From: Pseudomonas veronii
GTDB taxonomy: Bacteria > Pseudomonadota > Gammaproteobacteria > Pseudomonadales > Pseudomonadaceae
DNA length: 64,000 nt
Assembly (NCBI RefSeq): GCF_001439695.1
Contig: NZ_JYLL01000010.1
Span: 1 to 64,000, forward strand
Direction: 5' to 3'
Shown here: one piece after another, positions 9,698 to 17,337 of the stretch
Numbering within the stretch: position 1 is the first letter of the stretch
How the letters are laid out: each line of letters begins with the position of its first letter
The notes under the pieces: model-generated
The model's input: the letters and a program-made list of their open reading frames with translations, nothing else
What the model was told of the DNA's origin: nothing
Databases searched by the model: none
Made by a program: the position numbers and the translations under genes

Positions 9698-10171
9698 CGT
9701 TTCATTCCGTGAGTTATCCAACAGCATTGATCTGCGGTCAGATGGAAATTAAAACCGGAATCCAATCAACTTAAATTCCCTTTCCGGAAACCAAAGCGCT
9801 ACATGGCACATGGCGTCCGCTTGCTCACTAGAATGAAGTATCACTGCCGGAACTTACCAGCCCCCGGATCACGGACGGGAACTTTCCATTGCGCATCAGG
9901 GATATTTCCCACAAAGCACAAAGATTATCTTTCTTGCAAAGATTATTGAAGATTTAAACCACAGACAGGGATCCAGCTGTCGGATATTTCTTAACTGCGC
10001 CGGCGCCCAATAAAAGATCAGTAGAAATATACAAACCCATATAAATTTCTTTCAATATCCTCCATTGTTTATAGTACTAAAACCTATAAAAAACACCCAC
10101 GTGCCGACCAGAAGATAAACCATCTCCGTCTCAGCTTTACATCATAAACATTGAACTCCAGCAAAAAACGC
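9698..10171. other. AT-rich intergenic region upstream of tssB and downstream of pvdP
   Basis: About 470 bases without a credible gene. It is clearly more AT-rich than its surroundings, especially 9900-10150, with a repeated AAAGATTAT near 9920 and 9938 and a palindromic AGTACT near 10075. It must hold the tssB operon promoter and the end of the pvdP transcript. I found no convincing sigma54 -24/-12 element on the minus strand and no strong terminator. Silencing by MvaT-type proteins is possible but unproven. Confidence 0.6.
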
Positions 10172-11800
10172 CTACACCTCGCGCGCCTTGACCTTCAAAT
10201 GCCGCGCATACCATGGCCGCTTCGGCACCCGTTTGAACAAACCCTGCAGCGCTTCGTCTTGCGCAGCAAACGTAATTCGCAGGGCGAGCTTCATGATCTC
10301 TGGGTCCATCTCCATCGAACGCCCCCTCTGCAAGCCTGGCGTGGTGCTGCAGCCATGGGTATCCGGGCCCAGCCACGGGTCGCCGACTTCAACCCACCGC
10401 CCCGGCGCGAACCAAGCCACGCCGTTGACCTCCAGGCGGCTGACCTGGTCGGGATGGAAGCGCTCATGGGCGCGGAACCAGTCTTCGATGCGGTCGTCGA
10501 TCCAGCCATGGAAGTGCCAGAACACCGGGTTGACGTGGGAGGAAAACGGATCGCCAAGAAAGTCGTTTTCGGGTGCATACCAACGCGCGGCAAAGTCTGC
10601 CGGGTCGCGGGCGAAGGGCACGGGGGCGCCGTTGGAGGGGTCGCGGGGCACCGAGGCCCAGCGCATGTGCAGCCAGTCATGCAGGCCCAGTTCCATTTCG
10701 GAGCCGAGCTGGCCCAGGGTCAATTTGGCCAGGTATCGCGGGTCGCGGTATTGGGATTCCCAGACCTGGAAGTTGCTGTGGTAGGTCTCGGCGGCTTTGA
10801 TATCGCTGACCCATTGGGTGTAGTCGCCGTCGTCCGGCGCCAGCCAAGTGGGTGGCAGGGCAAAGCCGTCATGGTTGTCGAAGTAGCGCAGGAAGCCCAG
10901 GCGATCACGTTCCAGGGCCGGTTGCGGTTCGGGGAAGGCGGACCACGACGGCAAGTCTTGCATCGAACGTGCGGTGCCGAGCATATGCCGATGCATGAAG
11001 AAGAAGTCGATGCCCGAGCCGTTGCGATCCTTGAGCTTGCCCCGCGCGTCGCGCTCCTTGCCCCGTGGGCCGGGCTGCCAGCCGATGCCACGCAAGGCGT
11101 CGCGTTTTTCCTCGGAGAGCTTGTGCCATTGGTCGCGCGTGGCGTGCCACAGTTGGTGGAACAGGCGGTGCTCGGGGGAAATCAGCCAGGCCAGCAGCGA
11201 AGGGTTGAGACCGATGCGTTGGCGGGCTTCGGGAAACGGCTGTTTGTGGGCAACAAAGCGATTCTCCGGCGCGGTCAGCGCCAGGGGCCGGTCGAGGTCG
11301 AGGATCTGCCCGCTGAGGGTGCCGCTGCCGGCGTTGCCGAAGACGCCCCAGACTTCATCGACGGTCATGCTGAATTCATAGGCCGGCGCGCCGTCGGCGG
11401 CATCACGGTCGATCAGCCGCCAATAGAGCTCGGTGCCCTCGCCCATGAGCAAGTCACCCAACACGCGATAACGGGGTTCGACATCGCCGCGCAGGTGCTC
11501 GGCCGTGTCGAGATAACCACGCAGGCCTCGCCCACGCGGCGCGACATCGAGCAGCAACGCCAGGCCCTGCGCGGGCAAACCCTTGAGGCCGGCATCGCGG
11601 CCTTCAAGGCGCAGGTTCCACACCCCGCGCAATGTGTTCGCCAGGTGCTGGCCGGCGGTATCGGCAAGATCCACCGTGGCTTCGCCGGGGGTGATGGGGA
11701 ATTCTTCACGCGTCCACTCGCGATGGGCATATAAGGCCGCCGGCAAGGCGGCACCAGTCAGCGCCAGGCCTGCGATGAACCCACGTCGAGAGATCGTCAT
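10172..11800 (-). CDS. pvdP: Pyoverdine maturation tyrosinase PvdP
   Basis: 542 residues with a twin-arginine signal at the start (SRRGFIAGLALTGAALPAALYA), so it is exported folded to the periplasm. Histidine clusters of a copper tyrosinase are visible: FHQLWH, FFFMHRHM, LHDWLHMRW and NPVFWHFHGWIDDR. In P. aeruginosa PvdP oxidises the D-Tyr/Dab part of ferribactin to the dihydropyoverdine chromophore. It is transcribed away from pvdM, with its own PvdS box at 11836-11859. Length, Tat signal and neighbours all match the family. Confidence 0.95.
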   Translation of the reverse strand: MTISRRGFIAGLALTGAALPAALYAHREWTREEFPITPGEATVDLADTAGQHLANTLRGVWNLRLEGRDAGLKGLPAQGLALLLDVAPRGRGLRGYLDTAEHLRGDVEPRYRVLGDLLMGEGTELYWRLIDRDAADGAPAYEFSMTVDEVWGVFGNAGSGTLSGQILDLDRPLALTAPENRFVAHKQPFPEARQRIGLNPSLLAWLISPEHRLFHQLWHATRDQWHKLSEEKRDALRGIGWQPGPRGKERDARGKLKDRNGSGIDFFFMHRHMLGTARSMQDLPSWSAFPEPQPALERDRLGFLRYFDNHDGFALPPTWLAPDDGDYTQWVSDIKAAETYHSNFQVWESQYRDPRYLAKLTLGQLGSEMELGLHDWLHMRWASVPRDPSNGAPVPFARDPADFAARWYAPENDFLGDPFSSHVNPVFWHFHGWIDDRIEDWFRAHERFHPDQVSRLEVNGVAWFAPGRWVEVGDPWLGPDTHGCSTTPGLQRGRSMEMDPEIMKLALRITFAAQDEALQGLFKRVPKRPWYARHLKVKAREV

Positions 11801-11835
11801 TGTCTACCTTAGGAAACAGCGTTATCAGAGCTAGA

Positions 11836-11859
11836 ACGTTTACTCGCGCGGGAAATTTA
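11836..11859 (-). promoter_or_regulatory. PvdS iron-starvation box of pvdP
   Basis: On the minus strand TAAAT is followed by exactly 16 bases and CGT, the sequence recognised by the sigma factor PvdS. It ends 36 bases before the pvdP start codon and lies back to back with the pvdM box. Confidence 0.88.
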
Positions 11860-11878
11860 CCGCGCCGTCGCCGAGGCC

Positions 11879-11902
11879 TAAATTTCCGCGCTCATCGCTC
11901 GT
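11879..11902 (+). promoter_or_regulatory. PvdS iron-starvation box of pvdMO
   Basis: TAAAT at 11879-11883, 16 bases, then CGT at 11900-11902. It ends 40 bases before the pvdM start codon. It matches the boxes before pvdP, pvdF and pvdE in both motif and spacing. Confidence 0.88.
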
Positions 11903-11942
11903 TCTTCCCAGATAGCAAAGGCCTCAACTGACTGAGACGGCA

Positions 11943-13307
11943 ATGACAAAACCACGTTCGAAAAAGGCGCTGTTTATCGGCCTGCCACTGGCATTGGTCA
12001 TCGGCGCCGGGGCCGGTTTCCTGGCCTGGGATCACTGGTTCCGAGGCAATGCCGGCTACCCGCTGGCGGTGATCAAGCAGGCCAATGACCTGCAGGAGCG
12101 CCTGTTGTCGTTCGACAGCCATATCACCGTGCCGCTGGATTTCGGCACCGCCGGCAATGAGGCCGACCACGACGGCGGCGGCCAGTTCGACCTGGCCAAG
12201 GCGCGTCGCGGGCGATTGTCCGGGGCGGCGCTGACGGTTTTCGGCTGGCCGGAAATCTGGAACGGCGCCAATGCTCCCCACAGGCCCAGCGACGGCTTTG
12301 TCGAGGAAGCCCGCCACGAGCAGGAAGTGCGCTACAAAATCATCTCCGGCATGGTGCGCGACTTCCCCAACGAAGTGGGCATCGCCTACACCCCGGATGA
12401 CTTCCGGCGCCTGCATGGCGAAGGCAAATTCGCGATCTTTATCAGCATGCTCAACGCCTACCCGCTGGGCAGCGACCTGAACCAGCTGGACCTGTGGACA
12501 GCACGCGGCATGCGTATGTTCGGCTTCAGCTATATCGGCAATAACGCCTGGTCCGACTCGTCGCGGCCACTGCCATTTTTCAATGACTCCACCGACGCTC
12601 TCGACGGCCTCTCGGACATCGGCCAGCAAGCGGTACACCGCCTCAATGACCTGGGGGTGATCATCGATGTGTCGCAAATGTCGACCAAGGCCCTGGAACA
12701 GGTTGCGCAGTTGAGCCGCACGCCACTGGTGGCCTCCCACTCGGCGCCACGCGCGGCGGTGGATATCCCGCGCAACCTCAGCGACAAGGAACTGCAACTG
12801 ATCAAGCGCAGCGGCGGCGTGGTACAGATCGTGGCCTTCTCCGCCTACCTGCGCCCGCTGAGCCAGCCGACCCAGGACAAGCTCAACAGCCTGCGCGCCC
12901 GCTTCGACCTGCCACCCCTGCCCAACCTGGCCGTGGCCCTGATGCCGGGCGACGCAATCATCGCCGCCTGGCCCGAGCACACGTTCGGCGAGTACGCCAG
13001 CGCGCTGTACGCCATCCTCGATGACGAACCCAAGGCCACCCTCAAGGACCTGGGCGATGCCATCGACTACACCGTGCGCAAGATCGGCATCGACCATGTC
13101 GGCCTGGCGTCGGACTTCAACGACGGCGGCGGTATCGACGGCTGGAACAACGTCGGCGAAATCCGCAACGTCACCGCCGAGCTGATCCAGCGCGGCTACT
13201 CCGAAGCCGATATCGCCAAGCTGTGGGGCGGCAACTTTCTGCGGGTGTGGGACCAGGTACAAAAAGCCGCCAAGCCCTTGGCCAACCGCTCATCACCCTC
13301 GACGTAA
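11943..13307 (+). CDS. pvdM: Pyoverdine maturation protein PvdM, dipeptidase-like
   Basis: 454 residues with an N-terminal membrane/signal segment (about 9-29) and then a renal-dipeptidase (peptidase M19) fold: LLSFDSHITVPLDF, LGVIIDVSQMSTKAL, TPLVASHSAPRA and IGIDHVGLASDFNDGGG. In P. aeruginosa PvdM is periplasmic and needed for the oxidative maturation of ferribactin. Several zinc-ligand positions look replaced: DGHND-type becomes DSHIT, the DxSH-type His becomes Gln in DVSQ, and the EGG-type Glu is not visible. A metallopeptidase function is therefore doubtful. It is the first gene behind a PvdS box and is followed by pvdO. Confidence 0.94.
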   Translation: MTKPRSKKALFIGLPLALVIGAGAGFLAWDHWFRGNAGYPLAVIKQANDLQERLLSFDSHITVPLDFGTAGNEADHDGGGQFDLAKARRGRLSGAALTVFGWPEIWNGANAPHRPSDGFVEEARHEQEVRYKIISGMVRDFPNEVGIAYTPDDFRRLHGEGKFAIFISMLNAYPLGSDLNQLDLWTARGMRMFGFSYIGNNAWSDSSRPLPFFNDSTDALDGLSDIGQQAVHRLNDLGVIIDVSQMSTKALEQVAQLSRTPLVASHSAPRAAVDIPRNLSDKELQLIKRSGGVVQIVAFSAYLRPLSQPTQDKLNSLRARFDLPPLPNLAVALMPGDAIIAAWPEHTFGEYASALYAILDDEPKATLKDLGDAIDYTVRKIGIDHVGLASDFNDGGGIDGWNNVGEIRNVTAELIQRGYSEADIAKLWGGNFLRVWDQVQKAAKPLANRSSPST

Positions 13308-13383
13308 GCCCGTGAGCACAACATGACCGTGCTGAGCCAGCGGTGGCGACGCACGCCCTTTGCCCTTTGAACGAGAGGCCCAC

Positions 13384-14250
13384 ATGACGCCATCCGCCCC
13401 CCTGACCGCTTTGGCCCTCACCGCCCTGTGCGCAGCGCTGCTGCCCAACCTGGCCGAGGCCGCCACGCCGCAACCCGGCAAAGTATTCAAGGACTGCAAG
13501 GACTGCCCGGAAATGGTGGTGCTGCCCGCCGGCACTTTCACCATGGGCACGCCCGACGATGAGGTCGGCCGCGAGCCGGACGAAGGCCCGACGCATGCCG
13601 TGACCTTCGCCAAGCCGTTCGCCATGAGCCGCTTCCAGATCACCGCTGGCGAGTGGGACAGCTATATCCGCCAGACCGGGGTCAAGATCGCCGACGGCGA
13701 CACCCGCCCCGGCCGCGAATGCATCGCCAGCAAGCCGCGCTACCCCCAGAGCCCGCGTCAGCCGGCAGTGTGCATGGACATGGACGACATCAAACACTAC
13801 GTGGCCTGGCTGTCGAAAAAGACCGGGCAGCCGTACCACATGGTCAGCGAAGCCCAGCGCGAATACGCCGCGCGCGCCGGCTCCAGCGAGCCCTTCCCGT
13901 TTCCGTTCGACGAGGGCAAGGGTTACAGCATTGCCGAACATGCCAACACTTACGGTCCGGCGGATGGCTACAGTTTTTCCTCGCCGGCCGGCAGCTACCC
14001 GCCGAACGCATTCGGCATGTACGACATGCACGGCAACGTCTACGAGCGCGTGGCCGACTGCGAACACCCCAACTACATCGGCGCACCGACCGACGGCAGC
14101 GCCTGGGTGGAACCGAACTGCGAGAGCTACCAGATCCGTGGCAATGACTGGGGCGAAGCGCCAGTGTTCTCGCGCTCGGGCAATCGCAACAACATCTACC
14201 CGCAGACACGCGGGGACTGGATCGGCTTTCGGGTAGTGCGCGACCTGTAA
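13384..14250 (+). CDS. pvdO: Pyoverdine maturation protein PvdO, FGE-sulfatase family
   Basis: 288 residues from the ATG at 13384, which has a GAGAGG site; an upstream in-frame start at 13360 would add eight residues before the signal peptide. A cleavable signal (ALTALCAALLPNLAEAA) sends it to the periplasm. The formylglycine-generating-enzyme fold is clear: MVVLPAGTFTMGTPDDE, QITAGEWDSYI, NAFGMYDMHGNVYERVADC and GDWIGFRVVRDL. In P. aeruginosa PvdO completes oxidation of dihydropyoverdine to the fluorescent chromophore. It lies 76 bases after pvdM. The pvdN gene that separates pvdM and pvdO in P. aeruginosa is absent here. Confidence 0.95.
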   Translation: MTPSAPLTALALTALCAALLPNLAEAATPQPGKVFKDCKDCPEMVVLPAGTFTMGTPDDEVGREPDEGPTHAVTFAKPFAMSRFQITAGEWDSYIRQTGVKIADGDTRPGRECIASKPRYPQSPRQPAVCMDMDDIKHYVAWLSKKTGQPYHMVSEAQREYAARAGSSEPFPFPFDEGKGYSIAEHANTYGPADGYSFSSPAGSYPPNAFGMYDMHGNVYERVADCEHPNYIGAPTDGSAWVEPNCESYQIRGNDWGEAPVFSRSGNRNNIYPQTRGDWIGFRVVRDL

Positions 14251-14263
14251 CAACAAATCCCCT

Positions 14264-14434
14264 CACTGCACCCACTGCACCCGCAGCACCCACCGCACCT
14301 ACTGCACCTACTGCACCTACTGCACCTACTGCACCCGCTGCACCCGCTGCACCCACTGCACCTACTGCACCCGCTGCACCCGCAGCACCCACCGCACCTA
14401 CTGCACCCACTGCACCCGCTGCACCCACTGCACC
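14264..14434. repeat. Nine-base tandem repeat, about 19 copies
   Basis: Nineteen consecutive 9-base units of the type YRCTGCACC (variants CACTGCACC, TACTGCACC, CGCTGCACC, CGCAGCACC, CACCGCACC) start 14 bases after the pvdO stop. The block CGCAGCACC-CACCGCACC-TACTGCACC occurs twice, which suggests expansion of larger pieces. The next unit runs into a REP element (CACTGTAGG). It is noncoding in the pvdO frame because of the TAA before it. Confidence 0.92.
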
Positions 14435-14438
14435 CACT

Positions 14439-14536
14439 GTAGGAGCGAGCTTGCTCGCGAAGCCCCCGAGTACGCCGCGTTTATCCAGGATAAACGCGTT
14501 ATCGTTGGCGATTTTCGCGGGCAAGCCCGCTCCTAG
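14439..14536. repeat. REPIN (inverted REP pair) between pvdO and pvdF
   Basis: GTAGGAGCGAGCTTGCTCGC and its inverted partner GCGGGCAAGCCCGCTCCTA flank about 55 bases containing TTTATCC/GGATAAA. This is the usual Pseudomonas REP doublet. It separates the convergent pvdO and pvdF ends and may act as a bidirectional transcript end. Confidence 0.88.
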
Positions 14537-14548
14537 AGGGGGCGTGCG

Positions 14549-15376
14549 TCAGCCCTGCCGAGCCAACCGTTCCAAACCTTCATGCAACGCCGGAAACAGG
14601 CTGTTATTGAAGTTGTTCCAGCGCAATTCGAGGATAGTGTCGTCCGGGGAAATCTCGGTCTTGAGCACGTCGTGGAACACTTCTCCAGAGTCGATGCCGT
14701 TGTCCACGTAGTGGAACGAGGCACCGGTCAGGTACAGCGGCTCGCACGGCTGCGTCTCCTTGGTCGTCCAATCCTCCACCGCCTGGCCACGGGCACCGTA
14801 CAAGGCGTTCCAGGTGGCGTAGGCGCCCCGGCGCTCGTAGGGCGATTCGATACGGGTAATGCCCGGGTGAATGTTCATGATCCGCCGCGCAAATGGCGCA
14901 CCCGGGCGCACCAGCTCATCGAGGATCACCAGCAGGCCGTCCAGCACCACGATATCGGCCTTCAGCTCCACCAGCGTGTCGCGCAGGCGGCGTTCGAAGT
15001 CCTGCTTGCCGGCGATGTGTTGCGCGCTGCCACGCGGCAGGCGGCGGTAGGTGGACGGCACGCTCAGCAGCAAATCGTTGACCAGACGCCCCTGCACCCG
15101 CAGGTCCGCCGGGTACAGCCACTGGCGGCCCGGCGCATAGGCAAAGCCATAGTCGGCGACCAATTGCCGGTCACGCGGGTTTTGCTCGTCGTCGTCATAC
15201 ACCACGCCCACCAGGTTATAGGCCTCGCCCAGCGACGTATCGTTGAGCGAGCCCACCAGAAACTCCAGCACCGACTTCATGTAGCGCTCGTGGTCCTTAT
15301 AGGCCACTGGCTGCCCGGCCTTGTCGGCGGCGGCATTTCTCAGGGACCACACATACACCAGGTTCTTTTTCGTCAT
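14549..15376 (-). CDS. pvdF: N5-hydroxyornithine formyltransferase PvdF
   Basis: 275 residues from the ATG at 15376 (MTKKNLVYVWSLRNAAADKA), preceded by GAGAG; an in-frame start at 15406 would only add ten unlikely residues. The formyltransferase core is visible with IMNIHPGITRIESPYERRG, which holds the catalytic Asn and His, and YVDNGIDSGEVFHD, which holds the acidic residue. PvdF formylates N5-hydroxyornithine made by PvdA (not in the window) to give fOHOrn, used at two positions by the NRPSs here. It is cytoplasmic, divergent from pvdE, with its own PvdS box. Confidence 0.96.
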   Translation of the reverse strand: MTKKNLVYVWSLRNAAADKAGQPVAYKDHERYMKSVLEFLVGSLNDTSLGEAYNLVGVVYDDDEQNPRDRQLVADYGFAYAPGRQWLYPADLRVQGRLVNDLLLSVPSTYRRLPRGSAQHIAGKQDFERRLRDTLVELKADIVVLDGLLVILDELVRPGAPFARRIMNIHPGITRIESPYERRGAYATWNALYGARGQAVEDWTTKETQPCEPLYLTGASFHYVDNGIDSGEVFHDVLKTEISPDDTILELRWNNFNNSLFPALHEGLERLARQG

Positions 15377-15437
15377 TGGTTCGCTCTCACTGGATAGATC
15401 CGGCACGCGACCCTACGCGTGCGCCTACCCAACAAGA

Positions 15438-15461
15438 ACGAACCAGGCAGCGGGCAATTTA
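15438..15461 (-). promoter_or_regulatory. PvdS iron-starvation box of pvdF
   Basis: Minus-strand TAAAT, 16 bases, CGT; its CGT end lies 61 bases before the pvdF ATG. It is the same motif as at pvdP and pvdM. Confidence 0.86.
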
Positions 15462-15492
15462 TCCGCCACCGCCACCGCCGGGCACGCCGCGC

Positions 15493-15516
15493 TAAATACT
15501 CGCGCCGACGCTTCGT
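15493..15516 (+). promoter_or_regulatory. PvdS iron-starvation box of pvdE
   Basis: TAAAT at 15493-15497, 16 bases, CGT at 15514-15516; 59 bases before the pvdE ATG. It forms a divergent pair with the pvdF box, 31 bases apart. Confidence 0.87.
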
Positions 15517-15575
15517 TTGTCATGGGTAAGGGTCTGTGTGCCCAGCCCCCTCCATTCACTTTCCGGGAAGTACCT

Positions 15576-17228
15576 ATGACCGACCCCAAGCGCGGCCCCT
15601 TCAGCGGTTTGCTCGCATTGCTCAGGCCCTTTCGCGCCATCGTGAGCGTCTCCGTCGCCCTGGGCATGGCCGGTGGCCTGGCCATCACGCTGCTGCTGGC
15701 GACTATCAATAATGCGCTGCACTCCTCCGCGGGGATGACCCAGGGGGTGATTCTGACGTTTGCTGCGCTGTGTGTGCTGGCGCTGGTCAGTTCGATCATT
15801 TCCGATATCGGCACCAATTACGTCGGCCAACGGATTATTGCCGCCCTGCGCAAGGACCTCGGCGAAAAGGTGCTGTCGGCGCCGATCGGGCAGATCGAGG
15901 GTTATCGCTCCCACCGGCTGATCCCGGTACTGACCCACGACGTCGACACCATCAGCGATTTCTCCTTCGCGTTCACACCGCTGGCCATTGCGGCCACAGT
16001 GACCCTGGGTTGCCTGGGCTACCTGGCCTACCTGTCGGTACCGATGTTCCTGATGATGGTGGTCGCCATCGTGATCGGCAGTGCCGTGCAGTTCATCGCC
16101 GGCGGCAAAGGCATCCAGGGCTTCGACCTGGCGCGCAGCCACGAGGATGAGCTGCAGCGTTACTACAACGCCATTGCCTCCGGCGCCAAGGAACTGCGCA
16201 TGCACCGGCCCCGGCGCTTTCGCATGAACACCCAGCGCATTCAGGAAACCGCCGACCGCATCGCCGACATCCAGGTGCGTTCCGTGAACATCTACATCCT
16301 TGCCAAGACCTTTGGCTCGATGTTGTTCTTCGTGGTGATCGGCCTGGCCCTGGCGATGCAGGCCTATAACCCCAACCCCGACCCTAGCGTGATCACCGGT
16401 TTCGTCCTGGTGCTGCTGTACATGAAAGGCCCGCTGGAACACCTGCTCGGCTACCTGCCGGTGGTGGGCAAGGCGAAGATTGCATTTGGTCGTATCAGTG
16501 AGCTGTCACAGCGCTTCTCCTCGCCGGAACCGCACCTGCTGATGGATGACAGCGAAGCCCCGCAACCGGTGGTCAACAGCCTGGAATTACGCGGTGTGCG
16601 CTACAGCCCGCCGGCAGTGGCAGGCAGCGAACCGTTCCACCTGGGGCCGATCGACCTGAACATCGCCCAGGGCGATATCGTGTTCATCGTCGGCGAAAAC
16701 GGCAGCGGCAAGACCACCCTGATCAAGCTGCTGCTGGGGCTATACCCGCCGCAGGCCGGGGAAATCCTGCTCAACGGCAACGCTGTGAGCGACCCCGAGC
16801 GCGACGACTATCGCCAGCTGTTCACCACGGTGTTCGCCGATTACTACCTGTTCGACGACCTGGTCCAGGGCAGCGCCGCCCAGTCACTCGACAGCGCGAC
16901 AAAATACCTGGAACGCCTGGAGATCGCCCACAAGGTCAGCGTCAAGGACGGCGTGTTCAGCACCACCGATCTGTCCACCGGCCAACGCAAGCGCCTGGCG
17001 CTGGTCAACGCCTGGCTGGAAGAACGCCCGGTGCTGGTGTTCGACGAGTGGGCCGCCGACCAGGACCCGGCCTTCCGCCGGATCTTCTATACCGAGCTGC
17101 TGCCGGACCTCAAGCGCCTGGGCAAGACCATCATCGTGATCAGTCACGACGACCGCTATTTCGATATCGCCGACCAATTGGTGCGCCTGCGCGCCGGCCA
17201 GGTCGTGCACGAACTGACGCCGGCGTGA
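15576..17228 (+). CDS. pvdE: Pyoverdine ABC exporter PvdE
   Basis: 550 residues from the ATG at 15576 (MTDPKRGPFSGLLALLRPF). The open frame reaches back to 15321, but that part runs over the pvdF/pvdE promoters and is not coding. A six-helix ABC-exporter membrane domain (about 1-330) is followed by an ATPase domain with Walker A GENGSGKT near residue 375, signature LSTGQRKRLALV and Walker B VLVFDEWAADQDP. PvdE is the inner-membrane fused exporter of the SyrD/cyclic peptide type that moves ferribactin to the periplasm, where PvdP, PvdM and PvdO act. It has its own PvdS box. Confidence 0.96.
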   Translation: MTDPKRGPFSGLLALLRPFRAIVSVSVALGMAGGLAITLLLATINNALHSSAGMTQGVILTFAALCVLALVSSIISDIGTNYVGQRIIAALRKDLGEKVLSAPIGQIEGYRSHRLIPVLTHDVDTISDFSFAFTPLAIAATVTLGCLGYLAYLSVPMFLMMVVAIVIGSAVQFIAGGKGIQGFDLARSHEDELQRYYNAIASGAKELRMHRPRRFRMNTQRIQETADRIADIQVRSVNIYILAKTFGSMLFFVVIGLALAMQAYNPNPDPSVITGFVLVLLYMKGPLEHLLGYLPVVGKAKIAFGRISELSQRFSSPEPHLLMDDSEAPQPVVNSLELRGVRYSPPAVAGSEPFHLGPIDLNIAQGDIVFIVGENGSGKTTLIKLLLGLYPPQAGEILLNGNAVSDPERDDYRQLFTTVFADYYLFDDLVQGSAAQSLDSATKYLERLEIAHKVSVKDGVFSTTDLSTGQRKRLALVNAWLEERPVLVFDEWAADQDPAFRRIFYTELLPDLKRLGKTIIVISHDDRYFDIADQLVRLRAGQVVHELTPA

Positions 17229-17270
17229 ATTTTCTTTTCCGGTTTCCCGGGATAGGAACGTCTCACTAGT

Positions 17271-17305
17271 GGTAATGATAACCAGACTCAATAAACACCT
17301 ATAAT
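17271..17305 (+). promoter_or_regulatory. Fur box and sigma70-like promoter of fpvA
   Basis: GGTAATGATAACCAGACTC at 17271-17289 resembles the 19-base Fur consensus, and a perfect TATAAT lies at 17300-17305 with a poor -35 (GATAAC/TGATAA) overlapping the Fur-like site. I see no PvdS box. This suggests direct Fur repression, possibly with an FpvI-type sigma factor acting further upstream. Confidence 0.65.
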
Positions 17306-17337
17306 TGCCCACTTAAAACATAGAAGAGAAAACACCC

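Noticed and set aside
9785..9830. sigma54-like TGGC...TTGC element
   Set aside because: It lies on the plus strand, pointing away from tssB, and the GG-GC spacing is one base short.
13308..13383. Remnant of pvdN between pvdM and pvdO
   Set aside because: Only 76 bases, with no recognisable PLP-enzyme sequence.
13844..14524. Minus-strand frame with Val-Gly-Ala repeats over the minisatellite
   Set aside because: It lies antisense to pvdO and its repeat part is only the 9-base tandem repeat read in reverse.
15321..15575. N-terminal extension of PvdE
   Set aside because: It overlaps the pvdF start and both PvdS boxes; PvdE homologues start at the MTDPK position with a ribosome site.
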